Shown in pieces: positions 18,207-26,169 of a DNA stretch of 64,000 nucleotides (the first letter of the stretch is position 1; each line of letters opens with the position of its first letter). Position numbers and translations under genes: made by a program. This DNA is from an uncultured Rhodopila sp. Lineage in GTDB: Bacteria > Pseudomonadota > Alphaproteobacteria > Acetobacterales > Acetobacteraceae. The DNA lies in NCBI RefSeq assembly GCF_903915725.1, contig NZ_CAIWTY010000088.1, positions 124,001 to 188,000 of the forward strand, in the 5' to 3' direction. Below the pieces are notes generated by a model, which made no database searches, was not told the origin of the DNA, and saw only the letters and a program-made list of their open reading frames with translations.

Positions 18207-19409
18207 ATGAAAGACAGCGAGCCTGTTCACATGCGCGTTATTGATGGCCGGGAACGGCCCGGCGCGCCGCCGGCCTCGGGTTTCAACCTGCTTCTGGTCA
18301 GCCGAAGCGAGGCTTGGGCGAGAGCTGTCCAGGGCGCGGCCGAGGCCACCGGCGGCGGCGTTACGCCCTGCACCGCGCATGAGGCGCTCGCTCACATGGC
18401 TGGACCGTCCGCCCGGCCGTCGCATGTGCTCGTGGATGCAGCGGATGCGGACGGGCTGTTCGATGAACTTGCCCGGCTCGCCCTGGAAAGCGACTCGCCC
18501 GAAAAGATCGGCATGCTGTCTTTGGGACTGGCCAACCGTCTGCTTCCTCATATAGGTACGATCGCGGAAGCATCGCCCCGGTCGGTGATAGAGGCTTTGA
18601 TGACGGCATCCCAGCCGCGCGACACCACTGCCATGGACCTCGCCGAATTGCGGCTCGCCCTGCGCGGCGCCATGATCGAGAACCGCTACCAGCCCATTGT
18701 CCGCATGGCCGATCGGCATCCCATCGGGCTGGAAGCGCTGGCCAGGCTGAATCATCCGGAACTCGGGACCTTGCTGCCGGATCGCTTCGTTCCGCAGATC
18801 GAAGATGCCGGCCTCGCGGCCGAACTGACCGATCTGGTATCCGCCCGCGCCTTCGCCGACATGGCAGAGCCCTGGCTGGCTGAACGCGGCGTGCGGGTAT
18901 CGGTCAATTTTCCGCTCGATGTGTTGCTGCACCCGGCCGCGCTCGACCGCCTGGAACGGCAGCGGGAGGCCTGCAATATCGACGTGGCCCGCGTCATCGT
19001 CGAACTGACGGAAAGCCGCCCGGTCGATGATTTTCCCCTCCTGCGGCGATCCATCGACAGGCTGCGCGGGCTGGGTTACGGCGTGGCCATCGATGATGCC
19101 GGTCCGGCCGTGCCCTGGCTGACCGAGCTTCTGGAGTTGCCCTTCACCAGCCTGAAGCTCGACAAGGATCTGGTGAACCGGGCGATCGAACATGAGACCG
19201 TGCATAGGTTCGTCGCCAGCACCATCGCCCGCGGCAAGCAGCGCGGGATGATCGTGGTTGCCGAAGGCGTCGAAACCCCGGCGATCTGGGACCGGATGCG
19301 GGCGCTCGGCGTGGATGAGGCGCAAGGCTTCCTGGTTGGCCGCCCGTTACCGCTGACAGCCGTGCCGATCTGGACCGGCGCCTGGATCAACCAAACGCCA
19401 TCCATTTAG
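18207..19409 (+). CDS. EAL-domain protein with a receiver-like N-terminal domain
   Basis: 400 residues. Residues about 25-145 have the alternating strand-helix pattern of a response-regulator receiver (NLLLVSRSEAW...), but no phospho-acceptor Asp is convincing. The EAL domain follows, with EAL at 176-178, VSVNFP, VELTES, AIDDAG, LKLDK, VAEGVET and QGFLVGRPL, so the residues that bind metal and cyclic di-GMP are largely there. Loop 6, usually DDFGTG, reads DDAGPA; changes there reduce dimerisation and activity in known EALs. It may be a weak phosphodiesterase or a c-di-GMP sensor. It appears to be monocistronic. Confidence 0.85.
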   Translation: MKDSEPVHMRVIDGRERPGAPPASGFNLLLVSRSEAWARAVQGAAEATGGGVTPCTAHEALAHMAGPSARPSHVLVDAADADGLFDELARLALESDSPEKIGMLSLGLANRLLPHIGTIAEASPRSVIEALMTASQPRDTTAMDLAELRLALRGAMIENRYQPIVRMADRHPIGLEALARLNHPELGTLLPDRFVPQIEDAGLAAELTDLVSARAFADMAEPWLAERGVRVSVNFPLDVLLHPAALDRLERQREACNIDVARVIVELTESRPVDDFPLLRRSIDRLRGLGYGVAIDDAGPAVPWLTELLELPFTSLKLDKDLVNRAIEHETVHRFVASTIARGKQRGMIVVAEGVETPAIWDRMRALGVDEAQGFLVGRPLPLTAVPIWTGAWINQTPSI

Positions 19410-19434
19410 CCGCGAACCCGGCTGGAATTTTAAC

Positions 19435-19452
19435 TGAACAACGTTTATGTTG
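19435..19452. promoter_or_regulatory. Candidate TetR operator upstream of the regulator gene
   Basis: TGAACAACGTTTATGTTG lies just before the TetR start. It contains CAAC-N6-GTTG and AACA-N7-TGTT inverted repeats. The half-site TGAACA recurs twice in front of the efflux genes at 20100-20122, which suggests one protein controls both. Confidence 0.45.
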
Positions 19453-19457
19453 CCGCT

Positions 19458-20102
19458 ATGGATGACCTTGCGGCGGTTCGATCGGCTCGAAAACCCCGTG
19501 GCCAGGGCGCGTCGCGGCAGGGTGAAATCCTTGCCGCGGCCAAGCGCCTGTTCCTGACCGAAGGCTTCGAGCGAACCACCATTCGCAAGATCGCCGCCGC
19601 CGTGGGCGTTTCGGCTGCCGCGCTGTATCTCTATTTCCCCGACAAGGAAGCGATCCTACGGGCGATCGCCGAATCGACTTTCGAGTCGCTGCTCGCCTGC
19701 CTGGAACAGACGCAAACGCAGACCGGCAGCGACCTCGACCGATTGCGCGCCGGACTAGCCGGATACATCGCTTTCGGCCTCGCGCATCCGGATGAATATC
19801 GGCTGACCTTCCTGGCCAAGATGATGGCCTCCAGCGGGCCGGGCCGCCCATGCGCCACCTACCCCGCCCTGGCGGCAGCCGAGCATTCGTTCGGGATTCT
19901 GTCCTCGCTGATCGAGCATCTCATGCGGGCGGGCGTATTCGCCGCGGCGGATCCAGTGCTGTCGGCAGAGGCGGTGTGGGCCAGCGTCCATGGCACCACC
20001 GCGCTGCTTCTCGACCAGGCCGCTCACGTCAAGTCCGATCCGGATGCGCTGATCGCCACCACGATTGACATAATCGTGAGAGGGTTGTTCCGCCACGCGT
20101 GA
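19458..20102 (+). CDS. TetR/AcrR-family repressor, probable regulator of the RND pump
   Basis: 214 residues. The N-terminal helix-turn-helix spans about residues 22-68, including RLFLTEGFERTTIRKIAAAVGVSAAALYLYFPDKEAI, a textbook TetR signature. The rest is a helical ligand-binding and dimer domain with no recognisable ligand. It lies directly before the efflux operon on the same strand, and repeated TGAACA motifs flank it on both sides. It probably represses itself and the pump until a toxic compound binds. The ligand is unknown. Confidence 0.85.
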   Translation: MDDLAAVRSARKPRGQGASRQGEILAAAKRLFLTEGFERTTIRKIAAAVGVSAAALYLYFPDKEAILRAIAESTFESLLACLEQTQTQTGSDLDRLRAGLAGYIAFGLAHPDEYRLTFLAKMMASSGPGRPCATYPALAAAEHSFGILSSLIEHLMRAGVFAAADPVLSAEAVWASVHGTTALLLDQAAHVKSDPDALIATTIDIIVRGLFRHA

Positions 20103-20122
20103 ACATTGATCAGTGAACATTG
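20100..20122. promoter_or_regulatory. Candidate TetR operator in front of the efflux operon
   Basis: TGAACATTG occurs twice, at 20100-20108 and 20114-20122, spaced 14 bp. The second runs into TTG to form AACAtTGTT. The first overlaps the tetR stop codon. The half-site matches that at 19435. The distance to the efflux start (20163) leaves room for a promoter. Confidence 0.45.
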
Positions 20123-20162
20123 TTGATATAGAACCGGGGCCTCGTTCGAAGGCCGGTTTCCG

Positions 20163-21233
20163 ATGTTCACCGCCGTCCGCCTTGCCGCTTGCCTCCTGAT
20201 CTTGAGCGCCGCCGCAGCAGCAGCGGACCAACCGCCACGGCCGGTGCGCGTGCAAACAGTCAGCTACGGACAGCAGCAGGATGCCGTCACATACCCGGGC
20301 ACGGTTCAGGCGCGGGTGCAGGCCAGCCTCGGATTCCGAGTCGCCGGCAAGGTGACCGAGCGGGACGTCGATATCGGCAACCACGTCGCCGCCGGGCAGG
20401 TCCTGGCAAAGCTCGACCCGGCCGACTTGCGGCTGGCGGTCGAGGCGGACATCCAGTCGGTCCGCGCCGCTGAGGCCGAGGCGGTCAATGCGCGGGCGGA
20501 GTTCCAGCGCTACCAGCGCCTCGGCCGCGGATCGCCGGCCTATATCGCCTCGGAATACGATCGGCGGCGCGCGGCGCTGGATGGCGCGGAGGCGCGGCTG
20601 GCTCAGGCCCAGCGGCAACTGGCCGTGGCGCGCGACCAACTGGACTACACCGAGCTGCGGGCCGACGCCGACGGGGTCATTACGGACCTTAAGCTGGAAC
20701 CCGGGCAGGTGGTCGCGGCCGGTCAAACCGTGATCAGCCTGGCGCACACCGCGGAAACCGAGATCGTCGTCGATGTGCCGGAAAACCGGCTGCCCGACAT
20801 CCGCGCCGCGGACCGCGTCGGCATCCGCCTGTGGTCGCAACCCGACCGCGAATTTCCCGGCCGCGTCCGCGAAATCGGCGCGCTGGCCGATGCGGTCAGC
20901 CGCACCTTCGCCGTCAAGGTGACGGTGCCCGAGGGCGAAGCTCCGGGTCTCGGCATGACCGCCTCGGTGCGGTTCGCCCGCAACGCCGGGCAGGTCGTCG
21001 CGCTGCTGCCGGCCGCCGCGGTGGTGTCGCTGGAGGGCGTGCCCTCGGTCTGGGTGCTGGATGCGGCGGCTCATCGGGCGGTGGCGCATCCGGTGCAGGT
21101 GGCCGCCTGGCTCGGTGACGGGCAGGTGGCGATCAGCGGCGGCGTTCCCGGCGGCGCGCAGGTGGTGACCGCCGGTGCGGCGTTGCTGGACCCCGCCATG
21201 CCGGTGTCGGCCTGGGCGGGGGCGGTGCGGTGA
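20163..21233 (+). CDS. RND efflux periplasmic adaptor (membrane fusion protein)
   Basis: 356 residues with a signal peptide (MFTAVRLAACLLILSAAAAAA). VQARVQASLGFRVAGKVTERDVDIGNHVAAGQVLAKLD is the first lipoyl half; an alpha-helical hairpin follows (about residues 90-160); DYTELRADADGVITDLKLEPGQVV is the second lipoyl half; a beta-barrel and membrane-proximal domain follow. Its job is to bridge the inner-membrane pump and an outer-membrane channel. The stop overlaps the permease start (GTGA), indicating coupled translation. The outer-membrane channel gene is not in the operon, so a shared TolC-like protein is likely. Confidence 0.9.
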   Translation: MFTAVRLAACLLILSAAAAAADQPPRPVRVQTVSYGQQQDAVTYPGTVQARVQASLGFRVAGKVTERDVDIGNHVAAGQVLAKLDPADLRLAVEADIQSVRAAEAEAVNARAEFQRYQRLGRGSPAYIASEYDRRRAALDGAEARLAQAQRQLAVARDQLDYTELRADADGVITDLKLEPGQVVAAGQTVISLAHTAETEIVVDVPENRLPDIRAADRVGIRLWSQPDREFPGRVREIGALADAVSRTFAVKVTVPEGEAPGLGMTASVRFARNAGQVVALLPAAAVVSLEGVPSVWVLDAAAHRAVAHPVQVAAWLGDGQVAISGGVPGGAQVVTAGAALLDPAMPVSAWAGAVR

Positions 21234-24200
21234 ACCTCTCGGCCTGGGCGCTGCGGCACACCTCGCTGACGCTGTATCTGATCATCGCCGCCGCGGTGGC
21301 GGGGATCTGGGCCTACCTGTCGCTCGGCCGGGCGGAGGACCCGCCCTTCACCATCAAGCAGATGGTGGTGCAGGTGGACTGGCCCGGCGCCTCGGCCGAG
21401 CAGATGGCGCGATCGGTTGTCGACCGGATCGAGCGCAAGCTGGAGGAGCTGCCGTCGCTGGACTACGTCCGCAGCAGCGTGCAGCCCGGCCACGCGGTGA
21501 TGATCGTCTCCCAGCGCGACTCCACGCCACCCGCCGAGGTGCCCGAGCTGTTCTACCAGGTACGCAAGAAAGTCGGCGACATCGCGCCGACTTTGCCGCC
21601 GGGAGTTCAGGGGCCGTATTTCGATGACGAGTTCGGCGATGTCTTCGGCATCGTCTACGCCTTTACCGGCGATGGCTTCTCCCTGCCGGAGCTCCGGCAC
21701 GTGGTCGAGGATGTCCGTGAACAATTGGTAACGGTCCCCGGCGTTGCGAAGGTCACCCTGATCGGCGACCAGCCGGAGCGGCTGTACATCGACTTCTCTC
21801 ACCGCAAGCTGGCGGAACTTGGGCTGTCGGTGCCGGACATCATGGCGGTCGTGGCGCGCGAGAACGCCGTGGAGGCCGGCGGTTTCGCCGATACCCCGCA
21901 TGACCGCGTCTATGTCCGCGCGGCGAACGGCCTCGGCGGGGTGGAGGCGTTGCGCGCCGTGCCGATACAGGCGGGCGGCCAGCGGCTGAAGCTGGGCGAT
22001 ATCGCGACGGTCAGCCGCGGGGTGATCGATCCGCCCGCCGCGACCATGCGGGTGAACGGCCAGCCGGCGGTGGCGCTGGGGATCGCCATGGTGCCAGGCG
22101 GCAACATCCTCGACCTCGGCAAGCGGCTGGCGGAGCGGATGCAGACGATCGAGCCGACCTTGCCGCTGGGGGTGGCGGTGGTGCGGATCAACGACCAGCC
22201 GGCGGTGGTGGTCCGCGATGTCGGCGTGTTCCAGGAGAGTTTCCTCGAAGCGCTGGCGATCGTCCTGCTGGTCAGTTTCCTGTCTCTCGGATGGCGCACC
22301 GGTCTGGTGGTGGCGATCAGCGTGCCGCTGGTGCTGGCCGGAACCCTGGTCGGGATGAAGCTGATCGGCATCGACCTGCAGCGCATCTCCCTGGGCGCGA
22401 TGATCATCGCGCTGGGGCTGCTGGTGGACGATGCGATCATCTCCGTGGAGACCATGGTGGTGAAGCTCGACCAGGGCTGGGACCGCATGCGGGCGGGCAG
22501 TTTCGCCTATACCTCCACCGCCTTTCCGATGCTGACCGGCACGCTGGTGACCGCGGCGGGGTATCTGCCCATCGGCCTGGCGCAGTCCTCGACCGGCGAA
22601 TACACCCGCGACATCTTCCGGGTTGTCGGGCTGGCGCTGGTGCTGTCCTGGCTCGTGGCGGTGCTGTTCGTGCCCTATCTCGGCTCCGTGCTGCTGCCGC
22701 AGGGGCGGCCTGCCGGCACCGACGAGGCGTCGGAGGCGGCGCATTACGACACCCCGTTCTACCGGACGATCCGGCGCGCTGTCGTGTGGTGCATGCAGGC
22801 GCGATGGTGGGTCATCGGCGGGACCTTGCTGGCGTTCGGTATCGCCCTGGCCGGGTTCGTCCGCCTGCCGCAGCAGTTCTTCCCGTCCTCCGAGCGGCTC
22901 GAGGTGCTGGTTGACATACGCCTGCCGGAGGGCGGGTCCTTCGCCGCCACCGCCGAGGCTGTCGGGCAAATGGAGGCGCTGCTGAAGCGGCAGCCGGGCG
23001 TCAGGTCCTGGGCCGCCTATACCGGCATCGGCACGCCGCGCTTCTTCCTGGCGTTTTCCCCGGTGCTGCAAACCCCGAACTACGCCCAGTTCGTGATCAA
23101 TACGGCGTCCGTCCCGGCGCGCGAGGCGCTGCTGAAAACCCTGGCGGCGGCCGAGGATGCCGGCGACTTTCCCGACGCGAGGCTGCGGGCGTCGCGGCTG
23201 GAACTCGGGCCGCCGATTGGCTATCCGGTGCAGTTCCGCGTCACCGGCCCCGATCCGGCGGAGCTGCGCAAGATCGCCGGGCAGGTGCGGCAGGTGATGC
23301 GCGACGCTCCGCATATCCGCAACGTCAGCGACGACTGGGGCAATCTCGCGAAATCGGTGCGGATCGACGTGGACCAGGACAAGGCGCGGCTGCTCGGGCT
23401 CTCCAGCCAGGATGTCGCGCAGACCTTGCAGACTCTGCTGCAAGGGGTGACGGTCAGCCAGTATCGTGAAAATCTCGACCTTATCCCGATCGTCTTGCGC
23501 GCCGAGGCGACGGAGCGGCACGATCTCGGCGACCTCGGCAACGTCACGGTGCGCGGCGCGACCGGTCGGATGGTGCCGCTGTCGCAGGTGGCGACGGTGC
23601 GGCCGCTGCTGGAGGAATCGTATTTCGAGCGCCGCGGCCGGGTGCCGGCGCTGACCGTGCGGGGCGAGGTGTCCGGCGCGCAGGCCCCCGATGTGACGGC
23701 CGAGATCCTGCCATTGCTGGGGCCGATAAAGGCGGCGCTGCCGGCGGGATATGCGATCGAGACGGCGGGGGCGGCGGAGGAAAGCGGCAAGGGGCAAGCC
23801 TCGGTGAATGCCATCGTGCCGATCATGGTGCTGGCGATGCTGTCGCTGCTGATGGTGCAATTGCAGAGCTTCAGCCGCATGGTGATGGTGCTGCTGACCG
23901 CTCCGTTGGGGCTTATCGGCGTGACCGCAGCGCTGCTGGCGACCGGGATGCCGTTCGGCTTTGTCGCAATGTTGGGGTTCATCGCCCTGGCCGGGATCAT
24001 CATGCGGAATTCCGTTATTCTGGTGGATCAGATCGAGCGCGATCGGATGCAGGGCGCGCGGGCGGCGGCGGCGATCGCCGATGCGGTGGTGCGGCGGACC
24101 CGGCCGATTTTGCTGACGGCGGCGGCGGCGATTCTGGGGCTGATTCCGCTGGCATTCTCGGTGTTCTGGGGGCCGATGGCGGTGGCGATCATGGGCGGGC

Positions 24201-24331
24201 TTGTGAGTGCAACAGGACTGACGCTGTTCTTTGTCCCGGCGCTGTATGCGGCATGGACCCGTGTGCCGCGGGAGCGGGCGGTTGGGGTGCCGGTGTCGGA
24301 GGGCTTGCGGCGGGAGAGCATGGGGGTTTGA
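21230..24331 (+). CDS. RND efflux pump permease (AcrB/Mdt-like)
   Basis: 1033 residues from a GTG overlapping the adaptor stop by four bases. The length and layout (12 membrane helices, two large periplasmic loops after helices 1 and 7) are those of proton-driven RND pumps. Typical segments are visible: DPPFTIKQMVVQVDWPGAS in the first porter loop, ALGLLVDDAII with the Asp pair of the helix 4 proton relay, and MLGFIALAGIIMRNSVILVDQ near helix 11. The type that couples to a single adaptor often handles drugs, solvents or bile-like compounds. It is probably controlled by the upstream TetR protein. Confidence 0.93.
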   Translation: MNLSAWALRHTSLTLYLIIAAAVAGIWAYLSLGRAEDPPFTIKQMVVQVDWPGASAEQMARSVVDRIERKLEELPSLDYVRSSVQPGHAVMIVSQRDSTPPAEVPELFYQVRKKVGDIAPTLPPGVQGPYFDDEFGDVFGIVYAFTGDGFSLPELRHVVEDVREQLVTVPGVAKVTLIGDQPERLYIDFSHRKLAELGLSVPDIMAVVARENAVEAGGFADTPHDRVYVRAANGLGGVEALRAVPIQAGGQRLKLGDIATVSRGVIDPPAATMRVNGQPAVALGIAMVPGGNILDLGKRLAERMQTIEPTLPLGVAVVRINDQPAVVVRDVGVFQESFLEALAIVLLVSFLSLGWRTGLVVAISVPLVLAGTLVGMKLIGIDLQRISLGAMIIALGLLVDDAIISVETMVVKLDQGWDRMRAGSFAYTSTAFPMLTGTLVTAAGYLPIGLAQSSTGEYTRDIFRVVGLALVLSWLVAVLFVPYLGSVLLPQGRPAGTDEASEAAHYDTPFYRTIRRAVVWCMQARWWVIGGTLLAFGIALAGFVRLPQQFFPSSERLEVLVDIRLPEGGSFAATAEAVGQMEALLKRQPGVRSWAAYTGIGTPRFFLAFSPVLQTPNYAQFVINTASVPAREALLKTLAAAEDAGDFPDARLRASRLELGPPIGYPVQFRVTGPDPAELRKIAGQVRQVMRDAPHIRNVSDDWGNLAKSVRIDVDQDKARLLGLSSQDVAQTLQTLLQGVTVSQYRENLDLIPIVLRAEATERHDLGDLGNVTVRGATGRMVPLSQVATVRPLLEESYFERRGRVPALTVRGEVSGAQAPDVTAEILPLLGPIKAALPAGYAIETAGAAEESGKGQASVNAIVPIMVLAMLSLLMVQLQSFSRMVMVLLTAPLGLIGVTAALLATGMPFGFVAMLGFIALAGIIMRNSVILVDQIERDRMQGARAAAAIADAVVRRTRPILLTAAAAILGLIPLAFSVFWGPMAVAIMGGLVSATGLTLFFVPALYAAWTRVPRERAVGVPVSEGLRRESMGV

Positions 24332-24384
24332 CGGGCGGGCGCGCGTGCAGCGGGGCCGGTTCGGTTTGATGGTCGGGTATGGGT

Positions 24385-24726
24385 CTATTCCGTGCTGGAC
24401 GCCTCGGAAATCGAACCCCGCTTAGCCTTCTGGCGCTCGTCTTCCTTCCGCAGCATTTGCTCCAACAGCTTTTCCATCGCCTCCGAACGGTCCACGTTCG
24501 ACCCCGGGTCCAGCCGGTTGGCGCGCCCGACCAGCAGCGCCTTTAGTTCCAGGATTTGCGCGGCAACCCCGGCCGGGCCCAGGTATGCTTGGTTGGTGTC
24601 CAGCTCTCCGGCGTTATCCGGCAATGGCGGCGCGTTCCGCTCGTGCAACTTCAACCCCACGAATGCGATCAGAGTGATCGTTGCCGGCAGGGCGAAATAC
24701 GCCAACAGCAGGAGCCAATCCGTCAT
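24385..24726 (-). CDS. Small membrane protein with a cytosolic coil, function unknown
   Basis: 113 residues. One membrane helix (WLLLLAYFALPATITLIAFVGLKL, about residues 4-27) is followed by a charged segment with a predicted coil (EAMEKLLEQMLRKEDERQKAK). The start codon overlaps the putative true stop of the upstream gene (ATGA at 24726-24723), so the two are probably translated together. No family is recognised. Confidence 0.6.
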   Translation of the reverse strand: MTDWLLLLAYFALPATITLIAFVGLKLHERNAPPLPDNAGELDTNQAYLGPAGVAAQILELKALLVGRANRLDPGSNVDRSEAMEKLLEQMLRKEDERQKAKRGSISEASSTE

Positions 24727-24984
24727 CTAAGCTCTCTCAAAGCCCGGCGCGCGAGCAAGTGTAGCACGCCAGCGAAAAATATGAACAAGCTGGCCGAGAT
24801 GCCAAAAATGGACCAGGACAGGCACGGTGAGCGCCCCGTCTGCCGGCCTGGACAGGTTGACGAGAGGAAGGAAGCTTCCTGCCCCTATAACGGTCGAGGC
24901 CCGATCATAAGCGTTTGCGATGAGCTTGGTCCGCTCGTTATAGATGAGCGTCACCCGGGCCGCCGGGGTCGTTACACCATTCAT
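24723..24984 (-). pseudogene. Small membrane protein gene with an apparent frameshift
   Basis: From an ATG at 24984 (or 24990) one frame gives MNGVTTPAARVTLIYNERTKL and an amphipathic helix through SFLPLVNL. The residues after that look unnatural (VHFWHLGQLVHIF). In the next frame the same DNA reads SWSIFGISASLFIFFAGVLHLLARR, a convincing membrane helix with a basic end, and it stops at 24725-24723, overlapping the next gene's ATG. A single-base gain or loss between about 24819 and 24850 would join the two. The proteins I recall with an NERTKL start also continue into such a helix. It could be real decay, a sequencing error or, less likely, programmed frameshifting. Confidence 0.6.
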
Positions 24985-25190
24985 CGCCATCTCGTTTCTA
25001 TTGGCACATCGTTACACGATGCCGCTCAAAGGCGGTAGGGTGCCTCCGCGTGCCTTGTGGCAACACGGCTTTGATACCGAGACAGCGTTTCGCGCTCCTT
25101 TCCCGCCCCCGCGGTTGGCTGGATACACGGTCCAATGACAGCGGCAGTCTTTCCGTACACACTCCCGCACAACACGCCGGAGACGGAGAC

Positions 25191-26144
25191 ATGGCACGCA
25201 ACATCGCGGTTGGCATCGGCATCATGGACTATCCGTTCGATACCGCCGCCGGCTTCTGGCGCTGGGTCGATCTTTGCGAGCAAGGCGGCATCGATTCCAT
25301 CTGGCAAACCGACCGCCTTGTCAGCCGCACGCCGTTCCTGGAGTGCATGACCGCGCTGGCCGCCATCGCCGGACGAACAAGCCGCATCAAGTTCGGCGTC
25401 AACGTCGTTTCTGTTGCGATGCGGGAGCCGCTCCTGCTGGCCAAGCAATGCGCGACGATCGACATGCTCTCGAACGGCCGCCTGCTCCCCGGCTTCGGCA
25501 TCGGCAGTCCGCGCGGCGCCGAATGGACCGCGATGCACCTGGACACCACCACCCGCGGACGCAAAACCGACGAGGCACTGGACATCATCAGCCGGCTATG
25601 GTCGGGCGAGGTGCTCGACTACGCCGGCCGCCATTTCCAACTCACGCAGGCCTCGATCTCCCCCCTTCCCGCCCAACCCAACCTGCCCATGTGGATCGGC
25701 GGCTCCTCCGGCGCGGCAATCCGGCGCACCGCCCGCATCGGCACCGGCTGGCAGTCCGGGGCGGAAACGCCGGAGGCCGTCGCCGCGGTGATCGCCGGAA
25801 TCAAGGCGGCGCTTACGGAAACCGGACGCACGATCGAGGAGGACCATTACGGCGCGGCATTCGCGTTCCGCTTCGGCGGTCCGGACGACCCCGGGGTCGC
25901 AAAACTGATGCAGAGCTACCTGGCGCGCACCGGCCGCGATCCGCGCGACCACTTCGCCATCGGCGACGAGCACACCATCCTGGATCGTCTCCGCGCCTAC
26001 GTGGACGCCGGGGCGTCAAAATTCATCCTGCGGCCGGTAGCGGAGGGCGATGCGGACATGCTCGTGCAGACAAAGCGACTGGCGGAGGAGGTGCTGCCGG
26101 CGGTCGCGGCAAGCTGGCCAAAACCGCGCAAGGCGGCGGCCTGA
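25191..26144 (+). CDS. LLM-class (luciferase-like) flavin-dependent oxidoreductase
   Basis: 317 residues, from an ATG with GGAGACGGAGAC in front. The TIM-barrel pattern of F420- or FMN-dependent bacterial luciferase relatives is clear: FDTAAGFWRWVDLCEQGGIDSIWQTD, GRTSRIKFGVNVVSVAMREPLLLAKQCATIDMLSNGRLLPGFGIG, and PMWIGGSSGAAIRRTARIGTGWQ. In this superfamily the reactions range from alkanesulfonate cleavage to coenzyme F420-dependent reductions; substrate and cofactor cannot be assigned here. It stands alone, without a flavin reductase neighbour. Confidence 0.85.
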   Translation: MARNIAVGIGIMDYPFDTAAGFWRWVDLCEQGGIDSIWQTDRLVSRTPFLECMTALAAIAGRTSRIKFGVNVVSVAMREPLLLAKQCATIDMLSNGRLLPGFGIGSPRGAEWTAMHLDTTTRGRKTDEALDIISRLWSGEVLDYAGRHFQLTQASISPLPAQPNLPMWIGGSSGAAIRRTARIGTGWQSGAETPEAVAAVIAGIKAALTETGRTIEEDHYGAAFAFRFGGPDDPGVAKLMQSYLARTGRDPRDHFAIGDEHTILDRLRAYVDAGASKFILRPVAEGDADMLVQTKRLAEEVLPAVAASWPKPRKAAA

Positions 26145-26169
26145 GGCTCATCGCCCGGCGGTACGCGGA

